A stretch of 59,180 nucleotides of DNA from Anaerolineales bacterium (GCA_016744335.1 JADGEO010000021.1:1-59180), one strand, 5' to 3'; shown: positions 1-8,110, counted from the first letter of the stretch. Translations and numbers: made by a program. Notes: generated by a model from the sequence alone, not told the origin.

Positions 1-185
1 TTTGAAGAAAGGAGAGCCTTTTGATGTCTGTTTTCGTTTTCAACCTGACAAGAGTGCTCTACATGTAGGGTAGAGAAATGAGAATTATATATTTAAAACT
101 TGGCGAATACAAATTGTGTCAAGCCCTTTATTTATGAAAAAAGAAGTCGCTTTAGCGAAAGCAATCCCAAAACACGCGCGAGACG
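1..185. other. Left edge, no supported gene
   Basis: I see no convincing gene here. A 14-codon open frame (24-68) follows an AGGAG-like sequence but is too short to call. The stretch lies downstream of the minus-strand gene that ends at 186, and the start of whatever lies to the left is outside the window. Confidence 0.4.
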
Positions 186-1082
186 TTAGGTCAAAAGATG
201 CACTTGTGGGCGGATATTTATATCATCTATCAGCGCGTTTAGTTCGGCGTCTGTCAACTGTCGTCCTTTGCCCGCGTAAGCTGTTAGGGCGGCTTCCATC
301 ATATTTGTGCCAAAAGAGCGACCATCATATTGAGGTGTAGAGGTGATAACAAGCCGCGCGCCACGCTCTTTGAGTAGCTGTAGGTTTTCGGCGGTGGTGG
401 TATTGGTGATAATAGTTTTCCCCGCTATAGATTGGGGCATATATTTGCGCATAAAGAGAAAATCGCCGGCTATTAAATCTGATTTTTGCCAGTATTTCTC
501 GTATTTGGGTTCTTGCTCTGCGCCATCGCTACCATAATAGATAAGGCTTAGCGGAAAGTGTTGTACGATGGGAAACATGGCGCGTGCCACACGTTTGAAG
601 TTTTTTATGCCGTAAACGGGAATAGGAAGCCCCAGCCCAACCATGAGGTCTCCAAAGATAATTTTTTCTGTTACCTCGCTAATTGCAGTCGCTAAGCCAA
701 TGCGGTCTGTAGCAAGGGGAATGAAAGCTTGCGAAAAAGTTGGTATCTCGCCCAATTTGGGCGCGGCGAGTTCAAAAACACGTCTTTCGAGGGTGTTTTT
801 TAGTCCACGCCCATCAACTACGGGGCTTTTTTTTACATTTTCAATTAATTTATGAGGGGCTTTAAGCGGATATTCTTTTCCGTCTAAGCGGAGGGTCATA
901 TCTATGCCGCCCATGCCAAAGGCATCTACCTTTCCATCTAGTTCTTCGTATAGCCGTTTTGCTTTTTCTATATCACCATCTAAACCGATGCGCTTAATGA
1001 TTACGGTCTCTTCTTTGAATTTGACTTCTACCTTTTTATTTCTGCTCGAACTGCCTAAGCTTACACTAACTGCATATTTCAT
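186..1082 (-). CDS. Conserved protein of the family often labelled quinate 5-dehydrogenase
   Basis: This 298-residue protein resembles a family in Firmicutes and Chloroflexota that databases often name quinate 5-dehydrogenase; that is recalled family knowledge. I see no glycine-rich Rossmann motif of a true shikimate/quinate dehydrogenase. The N-terminus carries VSVSLGSSSRNKKVEV, and the middle has GGIDMTL and VVDGRGLKNTLERRV. The C-terminal third contains KTIITNTTT and RLVITSTPQYDGRSFG, which looks like a nucleotide- or phosphate-binding alpha/beta fold. The start at 1082 is preferred over an in-frame ATG at 1103 because GGGAAGGGAG lies just upstream of it. The gene is divergent from the TauE gene. 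Function is unknown. Confidence 0.7.
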   Translation of the reverse strand: MKYAVSVSLGSSSRNKKVEVKFKEETVIIKRIGLDGDIEKAKRLYEELDGKVDAFGMGGIDMTLRLDGKEYPLKAPHKLIENVKKSPVVDGRGLKNTLERRVFELAAPKLGEIPTFSQAFIPLATDRIGLATAISEVTEKIIFGDLMVGLGLPIPVYGIKNFKRVARAMFPIVQHFPLSLIYYGSDGAEQEPKYEKYWQKSDLIAGDFLFMRKYMPQSIAGKTIITNTTTAENLQLLKERGARLVITSTPQYDGRSFGTNMMEAALTAYAGKGRQLTDAELNALIDDINIRPQVHLLT

Positions 1083-1120
1083 TTTATATCGCTCCCTTCC
1101 CATAATTTGTAGTATTCAAT

Positions 1121-1149
1121 TTTACCCGATATCAAAGCGTGGGTATAAT
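1121..1149 (+). promoter_or_regulatory. Promoter of tauE-like gene, leaderless layout
   Basis: TTTACC (1121-1126), a 17-nt spacer, then a perfect TATAAT (1144-1149). The ATG at 1157 follows after 7 nt, so the expected transcription start falls on or next to the start codon. No ribosome binding site precedes that ATG. Confidence 0.65.
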
Positions 1150-1156
1150 CTGCAAG

Positions 1157-1873
1157 ATGAATACAACTTTTCTTCTTATTGGCGGCATTCTTTTTCTTGC
1201 CGCATTTACGCAGGGGCTTTCTGGCTTCGGCGTTGCCTTAGTGGCAATGGCTCTTTTACCAAATATAATTGGGATTAAGGATGCGATTATCTTGGTTGCC
1301 CTTGTTGGCTTTCTCGTAGATTTAGGCGTGCTCTTGCGCTATTGGCGATCTTTGCAGTTCAAGAAAGTTTTGCCCCTCATCTTGGCTTCTTTCATTGGTG
1401 TCCCGATTGGAATCTTTTTGCTTCGCCGCGCGGACGAGGAGCTTGCGCTCGCTATATTGGGCATTATACTGGTGTTATACGCCCTTTACGCACTTTCTGG
1501 CTTAAAATTGCCTGAACTAAAAGGACGCATTTGGGCTTATAGTGCCGGTTTCTTGGGTGGTTTGCTCGGTGGTGCCTATAATACGCCTGGACCACCAATT
1601 ATTATGTATGCTTCTTGCAAAAAATGGGAGCCAGATGAATTTAAAGGCAACCTACAAAGTTTTTTTGTGCAAAATAGCATCGTGGTTGTACTTGGGCATC
1701 ACCTTAGCGGGAACTTCACTCCCTATGTCTTATCTCTTTTCTGGCAGGGGTTTCCCTTTATGTTGACTGGGCTTTTAGCAGGCTTAGTTATGGATAGATG
1801 GATTAATCCCGAAGTCTTTCGTAAAATAGTTTTGGTCTTATTGGTAATTATGGGCTTGCGCTTGATATTTTGA
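1157..1873 (+). CDS. TauE/SafE family sulfite or anion exporter
   Basis: A 238-residue, very hydrophobic protein with about seven or eight membrane segments, typical of the TauE/SafE (DUF81) permease family. The N-terminus has the characteristic AAFTQGLSGFGVALVAMALLP. The second half has the matching GGLLGGAYNTPGPPIIMYA, the internal repeat of this family. Members move sulfite, sulfonates or other organic anions across the inner membrane, but the substrate cannot be read from sequence. The ATG at 1157 is preferred to the in-frame ATG at 1139 because a TATAAT box lies at 1144-1149, inside the longer frame, implying a leaderless message. No neighbour suggests the substrate. Confidence 0.85.
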   Translation: MNTTFLLIGGILFLAAFTQGLSGFGVALVAMALLPNIIGIKDAIILVALVGFLVDLGVLLRYWRSLQFKKVLPLILASFIGVPIGIFLLRRADEELALAILGIILVLYALYALSGLKLPELKGRIWAYSAGFLGGLLGGAYNTPGPPIIMYASCKKWEPDEFKGNLQSFFVQNSIVVVLGHHLSGNFTPYVLSLFWQGFPFMLTGLLAGLVMDRWINPEVFRKIVLVLLVIMGLRLIF

Positions 1874-1936
1874 TGCGAGATGCGTTTCACACCTCATATT
1901 TAGATGCTGCGGGAGGGTGAAATATCAGGTATTTTA

Positions 1937-1961
1937 TCCACAGATTATACAGATTTTTTGG
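1937..1961. repeat. Short CCACAGATTA repeat
   Basis: TATCCACAGATTATACAGATTTTTT. A close relative with an extra ACGCAGATTT unit lies at 12538-12572 between two ABC permease genes. It is probably a dispersed intergenic repeat type. Confidence 0.5.
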
Positions 1962-1980
1962 AACTTAATCTTAAAAAATC

Positions 1981-2117
1981 AGATAGTGGTCTTTAAGTAA
2001 GTGATAGCTTGGAGTCCGAAATCTCCCGATTTCGGGTTTATAGCAAAAAGCCAAAGTCAGGAGACTTTGGACTCTCTTTCTACGAAAAAACTTATCACTT
2101 ACTTTAGAACTACTGCC
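1981..2117 (+). repeat. Foldback element, copy A of a TIR-bearing family
   Basis: A 137-bp element. Its left end (AGTGGTCTTTAAGTAAGTGATA) and the reverse complement of its right end (AGTAGTTCTAAAGTAAGTGATA) are imperfect terminal inverted repeats. Between them are two hairpins, CGAAATC/GATTTCG and CCAAAGTC/GACTTTGG, framed by GGAGTC and GACTC. An inverted, slightly shorter copy lies at 58899-59022. With no coding capacity, it looks like a MITE or compound REP element. The rest of the 320-bp gap (1874-2193) holds only the short repeat at 1937 and no gene I can support. Confidence 0.75.
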
Positions 2118-2193
2118 AAAAATACGTGGTAGGCTTTGTGCCTCCGCAATCATTAGGTAGTACCCGTTGTACATCGGTTCCGAATAAAAATTC

Positions 2194-3066
2194 ATGAGAA
2201 AAATTATGTCAAAAAAAATAAAAATAATCCTTGCCTTTCTCACGCTCTTTATTTGTCTTGCTATCCCCGCCCTTTATTTCTCTGGTCGCCCTTTGCCCAC
2301 AGAGATAAAAAGAGAGCTTCACGATGGCATCACTTACAGAAGAAAAGTTCATACCGAACCGCGCCTTTGGATTGCACATATTATTACCATTGATTTGCAC
2401 ACAGACGGAATTCGCTTCCTTGTTACCCCACAGGATAATAAAAAATCAGACCTTCCCTTGAATGCGCGGACAACAACCACATTCTTGAGAGACTATAGTT
2501 TACAAATAGCCGTCAACGGTGGGGAGTTTTATCCGTGGCACTCCAACTCCCTGCTCGATTATTACCCTCACGTTGGCGATCCTGTTGCGCCAAATGGTTT
2601 CACTGCCTCGCGTGGGGACAAATATGCCGAAGGCAATCGTCCCGTTTTATATATTTCAGAAGATAATGTTGCTCAATTTTCCCGCCCAAGTGGCAAAATT
2701 TATAATGCCATTTCAGGCAGTCACATGCTTATTCTTGAAGGAGAAGCCATCGAGGGCTTAGATTCTGAATATCCTGCCCCGCGCACCGCCCTCGGTGTAG
2801 ATTTTGGTCCCGACCGCCTCGTGATAGTTGTTGTTGATGGTCGCCAACCTTTTTATAGTGAAGGTGCTACCCTCACCCAACTCGCAGATTTAATGATTGA
2901 GTACGGTGTATATACCGCAATGAATATGGATGGTGGCGGTTCATCAACATTGGTGATAGAAAATGAGCAGGGCAAAGCCGAAGTGTTGAACTCACCGATA
3001 GACAGCCACATTCCTGGGCGTGAGCGTCCCGTTGCCAATCACCTTGGGGTTTTTGTTGATCAATAG
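2194..3066 (+). CDS. Phosphodiester glycosidase (NAGPA/DUF2233) domain protein
   Basis: A 290-residue protein with a single N-terminal hydrophobic segment (about residues 6-24) that should anchor or export it. The rest is a NAGPA-type phosphodiester glycosidase domain, known from the human mannose-6-phosphate uncovering enzyme and from bacterial cell-surface proteins. Typical motifs are LQIAVNGGEF, the RTALGVDFG stretch, VVVDGRQPFYSEGATL and NMDGGGSSTL near the C-terminus. It probably acts outside the cytoplasmic membrane on a phosphodiester-linked sugar, but the substrate is unknown. An ATG at 2206 is an alternative start; neither start has a clear ribosome binding site. It is convergent with the nuclease gene, separated by a large foldback. 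Confidence 0.85.
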   Translation: MRKIMSKKIKIILAFLTLFICLAIPALYFSGRPLPTEIKRELHDGITYRRKVHTEPRLWIAHIITIDLHTDGIRFLVTPQDNKKSDLPLNARTTTTFLRDYSLQIAVNGGEFYPWHSNSLLDYYPHVGDPVAPNGFTASRGDKYAEGNRPVLYISEDNVAQFSRPSGKIYNAISGSHMLILEGEAIEGLDSEYPAPRTALGVDFGPDRLVIVVVDGRQPFYSEGATLTQLADLMIEYGVYTAMNMDGGGSSTLVIENEQGKAEVLNSPIDSHIPGRERPVANHLGVFVDQ

Positions 3067-3073
3067 AAACGAC

Positions 3074-3175
3074 AGAACGCGGATGGCGCGGATTTAACGG
3101 ATTATCACGGATTTTAAAACATAAACGTTTTTAAAATCCGTGATAATCCGCCTAATCTGTTAAAATCCGCGTTCT
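3074..3175. repeat. Large imperfect foldback between convergent genes
   Basis: AGAACGCGGAT (3074-3084) pairs with ATCCGCGTTCT (3165-3175), and the inside continues as an imperfect stem built on CGGATTATCACGGATTTT and its complement around a central AAACATAAACGTTT. It fills the gap between the 3' ends of two convergent genes and could act as a bidirectional transcription barrier. Its CGGATT units resemble the CCACAGATTA repeats at 1937 and 12538. Confidence 0.7.
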
Positions 3176-3189
3176 ATCTTTTAGAAACC

Positions 3190-4008
3190 CTAAAACGCAA
3201 TTTCCCCAATCTGCTCAAAATCAATCTCGAAATTTTCTTCTGCCTCTATCTCCCCGTTAAACTCATCCCATTCGCCCGCTTTTTTGCCGCGGTCACAATA
3301 AGAGCGATACGCGCAAAACTTGCAGGGACGCTCTTCCTCACTCATGCCAAAATCTTTTTCAGCATCAATTTCGGCAATTGTCTTTGCTATTAAACCCCAA
3401 TCCCTTTGTGATTTAGCTTTGCTGTAGCTAAATCTTGCTGGCTCAGTCGGGTAATTAGCAAACCAATACACCATCTCGATTTGCTCAGGCAGAATGGGCG
3501 CACCTGCGTTCAAATGATTGCCCGCTCTTTCTAAGAGTGCAGAATACAACCGTGTCTGCCACCGCACCGCAAGATAATCATTTTTAGGGCGTTTTCTATA
3601 GGTTTTCCAATCGTAAATAATCGCTTTCTCACCGGGTTTGATGGCAATTAAGTCGTATTTCGCCACAATCCTATGGTCGCCCAAAGGCGCGGATAAGGTG
3701 TATTCTGCAAATAGCGTGTAGCCATCAAGGTTGGGCGCGTGCTGAATGTACGCATCCCACCATTTGCTGAGATTGTCAGATTGTGCCATTACGGCTAATT
3801 TTTCAGTGGGAATACCAATGATATTTTGTTGCACCATTCGATGAAAAAGAGAGCCTTCTTGCTGATGACGTTCATAATCTTGGGTTGGTTCGGTCTCAAC
3901 CGCAGGCCACATTAAACGCTCAATATAGCGCAATTTAAATCGGCGCGGGCAATCGTTATAATCTTGTAGCGAAGATTGGGAGAAAGTGAAGGGAGTGGAA
4001 AGCATCAT
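3190..4008 (-). CDS. PD-(D/E)XK nuclease, Cas4/RecB-like with Fe-S cysteines
   Basis: A 272-residue protein of the PD-(D/E)XK nuclease superfamily (PDDEXK_1, RecB/Cas4/AddB-like). The N-terminus has FSQSSLQDYNDCPRRFKLRY. The mid-region has the catalytic-type strand AIIYDWKTYRKRP (D and K of the ExK/DWK motif). The C-terminus has CKFCAYRSYC. One N-terminal and three C-terminal cysteines match the 4Fe-4S arrangement known from AddB and Cas4. There is no cas gene nearby, so a DNA-repair exonuclease role is more likely than CRISPR adaptation. It starts with two consecutive ATGs. A TAAAAT box 6 nt upstream suggests a leaderless message. It is divergent from the ABC-F gene. Confidence 0.85.
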   Translation of the reverse strand: MMLSTPFTFSQSSLQDYNDCPRRFKLRYIERLMWPAVETEPTQDYERHQQEGSLFHRMVQQNIIGIPTEKLAVMAQSDNLSKWWDAYIQHAPNLDGYTLFAEYTLSAPLGDHRIVAKYDLIAIKPGEKAIIYDWKTYRKRPKNDYLAVRWQTRLYSALLERAGNHLNAGAPILPEQIEMVYWFANYPTEPARFSYSKAKSQRDWGLIAKTIAEIDAEKDFGMSEEERPCKFCAYRSYCDRGKKAGEWDEFNGEIEAEENFEIDFEQIGEIAF

Positions 4009-4014
4009 TTCTAC

Positions 4015-4020
4015 ATTTTA
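4015..4020 (-). promoter_or_regulatory. -10 box of the nuclease gene, leaderless layout
   Basis: On the minus strand TAAAAT occupies 4020-4015, exactly 6 nt before the ATG at 4008. The -35 region (around 4038-4043) matches poorly. No ribosome binding site is present. Confidence 0.5.
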
Positions 4021-4035
4021 TCACGCACTAGAAAA

Positions 4036-4085
4036 GGAGTCTGAAGTCTCCCGACTTCGGCAAAATCGGGAGATTTTGCACTCCG
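4036..4085. repeat. Double-hairpin element GGAGTC...ACTCC
   Basis: Two adjacent hairpins, GAAGTC/GACTTC and AAAATC/GATTTT, framed by GGAGTC and ACTCC. This is the same architecture as the core of the elements at 1981-2117 and 58899-59022, but without their terminal inverted repeats. It sits in the divergent promoter region between the nuclease and ABC-F genes. Confidence 0.65.
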
Positions 4086-4110
4086 AATCAGCACTTCTGA
4101 TGACAGCATT

Positions 4111-4138
4111 TTGAGCAATTCCCTTCTCTTGGTACAAT
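4111..4138 (+). promoter_or_regulatory. Promoter of ABC-F gene, leaderless layout
   Basis: TTGAGC (4111-4116), a 16-nt spacer, TACAAT (4133-4138), then 6 nt to the ATG at 4145. The predicted transcription start coincides with the start codon. Confidence 0.55.
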
Positions 4139-4144
4139 TCCCCC

Positions 4145-5779
4145 ATGATTCAACTTCAACTTTCCAATATCTCTCTTGTTCTGGGCGCCACGCATATTTT
4201 CGACAACCTCAGCTGGGAAATTCAGCGCGGGCAAAAAATTGGTCTTATTGGTGCAAATGGGGCGGGTAAATCATCGCTCTATAAGCTCATTATTGGGCAA
4301 TATAACGCCGAGCAGGGCGGCTCGCTCACTCGCTCTCGCGGATTATCAGTCGGATATTTAGCGCAAATGCCTGAACTGGATTTGTCTCAAACGGTTTTAG
4401 AATCTGCTTTGGATGGAAATCCCCGTGTGGCAGAGGCGCGCAGTGAATTGGCGCGTGTCGAAGACAGTTTGGGTGATCCAAGCGTTTACGAAAACGAACG
4501 TAAACTTGGGCTTGCTCTCGATAGTCAACAGAACCTCATCGAGGAGTATGATGCCCTCGGCGGTGATTCCTACGCGGCACGTGTCGAAGAGATTCTGCTG
4601 GGGCTAGGATTAAGATCGGGAGACCTCAGCAAGCCGCTTAACACGTTGAGTGGCGGGCAGAAGAAATTGATTGGGTTGGCACGCCTGCTCCTCCTGCATC
4701 CCAACTTGCTTTTATTAGACGAACCAGATAATCATCTCGATTTGCCGGGAAAAATCTATCTCGAAAAACTGATTAGAGAATATGATGGCACAGTTGTCAT
4801 CGTCTCACATGACCGCTATTTACTAGATGCGGTGGTGACGCATATCGCTGAACTCGAAGATGGCAAAATGAGCGTTTTTTCGGGCGATTATTCGACTTAT
4901 TCGCTCGAAAAAGAAGCGCGACTGGCGCGCCAAGCAGAGTTATTTAAAGTACAAGAGCGAGAAGTGGGTAGGCTCGAAGCGATGATTAAACGTTTTGCGA
5001 TTTGGGGCAAAGTTTATGATAATGAGAAATTTGCCAAAAAAGCAAAAACGATGCAAAAGCGGCTCGATAAAATGGATAAGATGGATAAGCCTATCACCGA
5101 TCGCCGAAAAATGGATTTGAAGTTGAAGGGCTATAGAGGCTCAAATAAAGTCTTAGAATTGGCGGGCGTGCAAAAAGCATTTGGCGCGCATCGTATTTTT
5201 GATGGATTGCAGGAAACGATTTGGCACGGTGAGCGGGTGGGACTGATTGGTCCAAATGGCGCGGGAAAATCAGTATTAATTCGGATGATTTTGAATGAAG
5301 AATTTCCCGATATGGGTGAGATAAAATTGGGTCCCAGTGTGACGGTTGGCTACTATGCCCAAGAACACGAGACCCTTGATTTTGAACAAACGCTCTTAGA
5401 TGTGGTGCGTTTTACGGGCAATATGAGCGCGGAAAAAGCGATGGCTTTGCTCTCAAAATATCTTTTTACTTATGAGCAGGCGCAGGGAAAAGTTTCTCAG
5501 CTTTCTGGTGGCGAGCGGAGTCGGTTGCAATTGGCGTTAGTGGTGCTTTCGGGTGCAAATTTTTTGTTACTTGATGAACCGACCAATAATTTAGATATTG
5601 CTTCTGCTGAAATGCTTGAAATTGCCCTCGAAGATTTTGTGGGTACGGTGTTGATTATTTCGCATGACCGTTACTTTTTAGACAGAACGGTAGAGCGCTT
5701 GCTGGTGATTGAAGAGCGAGATTTGGCGCGCTATTTGGGCGGGTATAGTGAGTATTTGGAAGTGCAAAAAGGCTCGTAA
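4145..5779 (+). CDS. ABC-F family ATPase
   Basis: A 544-residue soluble protein with two ABC ATPase domains and no membrane segment, the layout of ABC-F proteins that act on the ribosome. Domain 1 has Walker A GANGAGKSS (about residues 36-44), signature LSGGQKK (about 168) and Walker B LLLLDEPDNHLD. Domain 2 has GPNGAGKS (about 368), LSGGERSR and LLLDEPTNNLD. The linker (about residues 255-325) is basic and helical, as expected for the P-site tRNA interaction motif. The first Walker B reads DEPDNHLD where DEPTNHLD is usual. Whether it is an antibiotic-protection factor or a translation factor of the EttA/Uup type cannot be decided from sequence. A following gene starts 69 bp downstream. Confidence 0.9.
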   Translation: MIQLQLSNISLVLGATHIFDNLSWEIQRGQKIGLIGANGAGKSSLYKLIIGQYNAEQGGSLTRSRGLSVGYLAQMPELDLSQTVLESALDGNPRVAEARSELARVEDSLGDPSVYENERKLGLALDSQQNLIEEYDALGGDSYAARVEEILLGLGLRSGDLSKPLNTLSGGQKKLIGLARLLLLHPNLLLLDEPDNHLDLPGKIYLEKLIREYDGTVVIVSHDRYLLDAVVTHIAELEDGKMSVFSGDYSTYSLEKEARLARQAELFKVQEREVGRLEAMIKRFAIWGKVYDNEKFAKKAKTMQKRLDKMDKMDKPITDRRKMDLKLKGYRGSNKVLELAGVQKAFGAHRIFDGLQETIWHGERVGLIGPNGAGKSVLIRMILNEEFPDMGEIKLGPSVTVGYYAQEHETLDFEQTLLDVVRFTGNMSAEKAMALLSKYLFTYEQAQGKVSQLSGGERSRLQLALVVLSGANFLLLDEPTNNLDIASAEMLEIALEDFVGTVLIISHDRYFLDRTVERLLVIEERDLARYLGGYSEYLEVQKGS

Positions 5780-5848
5780 CGCGATATTTATGTTGCCTTT
5801 TCGCAAAGAGCAACATGAATGTTGCCTTAGAAGTTAGGAGATTATATT

Positions 5849-6322
5849 ATGAAAAGAGATGAAGAATTAAAAACATTATCGTGGGAGCATCATGATGCGC
5901 TAGTTTCTGCTTCACGTTTGAAACGTGGGGTTGAAAATAAGGCAGATCTATCTCATATGCGAGAATTTTTATTATATGTTTGGGAAAATGATTTGCCCCA
6001 TCATTTTGAGCAAGAAGAGCAATCTATTATCAAGGCAGTTCAAGGCAAAGAAGGGAGCCAGGCTTTGGTAGAAAGAGTCTTAGCCGAGCATCAAAGATTT
6101 GCGGCGTTGGCAAAAGAAATTGTAGAAGAGCAAGGTGATGTGATGGCAAAAATAGAAGAGTTCGCCATCTTGCTAAAAGCGCACGTTCGCTTTGAAGAAA
6201 GAGAATTCTTCCCTTTTGTTGAAGAAAATCTCTCCAAAGAAGAATTAGCAGAGGTTGGGCTTTTCTTGCGTGATGAGCATCGCCCCTCTTGCAAAACGTG
6301 GGATCCTGAGTTCTGGAAATGA
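5849..6322 (+). CDS. Hemerythrin HHE domain protein
   Basis: A 157-residue all-helical protein of the hemerythrin/HHE cation-binding family. Spaced metal ligands fit a di-iron four-helix bundle: HHDAL near the N-terminus, LPHHFEQEE in helix 2, AEHQRF in helix 3 and HVRFEEREFFP in helix 4, with a late DEHRP. Such proteins sense or bind oxygen, nitric oxide or iron in the cytoplasm. The TTAGGAG sequence ahead of the ATG gives a clear start. A strong terminator follows directly after the stop, so this closes the transcription unit. Confidence 0.85.
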   Translation: MKRDEELKTLSWEHHDALVSASRLKRGVENKADLSHMREFLLYVWENDLPHHFEQEEQSIIKAVQGKEGSQALVERVLAEHQRFAALAKEIVEEQGDVMAKIEEFAILLKAHVRFEEREFFPFVEENLSKEELAEVGLFLRDEHRPSCKTWDPEFWK

Positions 6323-6327
6323 AAAGA

Positions 6328-6357
6328 AAAACTCCCGCATAATTATGCGGGAGTTTT
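6328..6357 (+). terminator. Intrinsic terminator after hemerythrin gene
   Basis: A perfect 13-bp stem AAAACTCCCGCAT / ATGCGGGAGTTTT with an AATT loop, starting 6 nt after the stop codon. The A-rich left side means it could also work for the minus strand, but the T tract lies on the plus side. Confidence 0.85.
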
Positions 6358-6429
6358 CAAAAAGGGGAAGTGTTTGTCAAATCTTCTGAAGTCGTAGCGC
6401 GTAGATTTTAGAAGATTTAGCACGTTCTT

Positions 6430-7515
6430 TTAGCTTAATAAAAAGGATTTAATTGTATCAAGCGTATTCTTGATACGCTCTTCATTTAGATGATAGCATT
6501 TTGCCCCATTTACGCGCCGAGTGCTGATATAGCCTGCCGCTGTGAGTTGAGTAAGATGCCGCGACGTAGCAGATTGGCTTAGTCCGATTTTTTCGATAAT
6601 CTCTGTTGAACATTTTTCGCCATTTTCTTTGATATATTGTAGGATTTCAAGGCGTGTCTCATCAGCTAACGCGTTTAAGCGGATATAAACCTCAAGCTGG
6701 CTGAGTTCTGGTGCATGAAAAGATGCGTTATCTGGTAAACGCGCACCAAAGATGAAGCCAAGTAATTTTTCTTCGTGGAATTTTCCTGTATAGGGTCCAA
6801 CGTGTAGGGAGGGGGCAAAATATAAAATTTCAAAATCTTTGCATTTATTTTCCCAGCACTTTTCTTTTGGTGGTTGTCCTGTAATATATTCGCTTGCCTG
6901 AAAGTCGTCCATTTTGCTGAAGTCTACTTGTTGAAATGCCTGCACCGCTTTCTTAAGGGTGGGGAGATTGCGCGCCCATTCTTCTGCAAGGTAATCATCC
7001 CAGTATTGTTGTAGGTGAGATGTGATTAACGCTTGCATTGCAGGGGGATTGGTTACGTAGCTATAAGCCCAGCGTTCTAGTTCTTCGTCAACATATTCTT
7101 CGCCAAAACGCTCTTTCAGAAAGGTTATATAATTCTCTTCGTTTTCGAGGATGTTTTTTGGTGTAAATTTCTCATCGGCATCATTTAGGGATATCGTAAA
7201 ATAGCTTTGAATCATTTTGTCGCGTAAGGCTTCCGCATCCATTCCGCGTAAATGTTCGAGATAAATGGGGAAACTGCTCCATCTCCGTTCCGGAATAATA
7301 GCATGGTAAAAGGCGATCATCACTTTATAGTGTTGCTCTCTGTCTTCGGGTGAAAGTTGATGCGCAGTGTTGACAACCCAATCGCCTAGCCCTGAAAGCT
7401 CTTTGGTTCTTGTGAGTAAGACTAAGCTGTAAATCGCGTTTTGAGCGGGAGCAAGCCCAACTCGGATACGAGTTCGGGTTGGATTCTCAATGAAATTATC
7501 AATGGGTGGAACCAT
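6430..7515 (-). CDS. ArsR-type winged-helix regulator with long N-terminal domain
   Basis: A 361-residue protein. The C-terminal ~90 residues are an ArsR/SmtB-type winged helix: ALADETRLEILQYIKENG, then IGLSQSATSRHLTQLTAAGYISTRR as recognition helix and wing, then GAKCYHLNEE. The N-terminal ~250 residues are a helical domain of the type seen in DUF5937-like regulators; its ligand is unknown. There is no clear metal-binding CVC motif. The start at 7515 has CAGGAG upstream and overlaps the end of the preceding small gene by 17 bp, so the two are translated together. Confidence 0.8.
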   Translation of the reverse strand: MVPPIDNFIENPTRTRIRVGLAPAQNAIYSLVLLTRTKELSGLGDWVVNTAHQLSPEDREQHYKVMIAFYHAIIPERRWSSFPIYLEHLRGMDAEALRDKMIQSYFTISLNDADEKFTPKNILENEENYITFLKERFGEEYVDEELERWAYSYVTNPPAMQALITSHLQQYWDDYLAEEWARNLPTLKKAVQAFQQVDFSKMDDFQASEYITGQPPKEKCWENKCKDFEILYFAPSLHVGPYTGKFHEEKLLGFIFGARLPDNASFHAPELSQLEVYIRLNALADETRLEILQYIKENGEKCSTEIIEKIGLSQSATSRHLTQLTAAGYISTRRVNGAKCYHLNEERIKNTLDTIKSFLLS

Positions 7516-7702
7516 GTTTTTCTCCTGGGGCTATTTTTTCAACGATTAATAGGAAGTCCACTTGTGCATGTAAGCTAAAAAGCACAGGGGCGACATTGGG
7601 AATGATTGATACCACCTCGCCGCGTAAATTATTTAAGAAATCTTCTAATCTTGTCTGATCTTGGGTCATCTTTAGAGGGAAGCGATGCACTTTGTATTTC
7701 AT
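7499..7702 (-). CDS. Small hypothetical protein, 67 residues
   Basis: Not recognised. The ATG at 7702 (MKYKVHRF) is chosen because AGGAG lies 7 nt upstream; an in-frame ATG at 7750 would overlap the gene before it. The protein is a short alpha/beta-like sequence with a hydrophobic stretch (VVSIIPNVAPVLFSL, then DFLLIVEKI), resembling small dodecin- or DUF4177-like proteins only in size. It is the middle gene of a three-gene minus-strand unit with a membrane protein before it and the ArsR-type regulator after it. Confidence 0.65.
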   Translation of the reverse strand: MKYKVHRFPLKMTQDQTRLEDFLNNLRGEVVSIIPNVAPVLFSLHAQVDFLLIVEKIAPGEKHGSTH

Positions 7703-7724
7703 TTTACTACTCCTGTAATTGAAT

Positions 7725-8066
7725 TTAGGATGCGAAAATATAAGCCACAACCCCTATCAAAAGTAATAATGCTAAACTGCCAGCGACAAGAAGTTTGTTT
7801 TTCTTTTGTGCGGAGGATAAATTAGCCCAGCCTTTTTCTTTTTTCCATTTGTCCTTATTGATTATCCCTACCAGCATAAATACGATCCCCATCCCTAAAA
7901 AAGCGGGGCTATCAGTTGCGATACCAAGAGGCAGCCAGGTGATCCCCAAGATAAAAAAAACACGATAATCTGGAGTTATCTTTTCGCCTTTATTTTTAAT
8001 CATGGCAATAATAGCCAATAGTATTATTAAAAGGGCTAAGCCGATAATGGGAATATATGTGCTCAT
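7725..8066 (-). CDS. Small membrane protein, three predicted TM segments
   Basis: A 113-residue protein with hydrophobic segments at about residues 4-22, 38-66 and 93-111, and a basic polar loop (DKWKKEKGW, SAQKKNK) between the second and third. I recognise no family. It is first gene of the unit with the 67-residue protein and the ArsR-type regulator, so the regulator may control it. Confidence 0.65.
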   Translation of the reverse strand: MSTYIPIIGLALLIILLAIIAMIKNKGEKITPDYRVFFILGITWLPLGIATDSPAFLGMGIVFMLVGIINKDKWKKEKGWANLSSAQKKNKLLVAGSLALLLLIGVVAYIFAS

Positions 8067-8110
8067 AAGAAGCCTTTATTTCCTAGCGACATGACACTTT
8101 TGTTTTTGCA

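Noticed and set aside
24..68. 14-codon open frame after an AGGAG-like site at the left edge
   Set aside because: Too short, with no homologue or conservation I can judge; may be part of a leader of an unseen gene.
3190..4008. Cas4 and a CRISPR locus
   Set aside because: The nuclease is Cas4-like, but there is no cas gene or repeat-spacer array; the regular repeats at 25361 are only 9 bp and contiguous.
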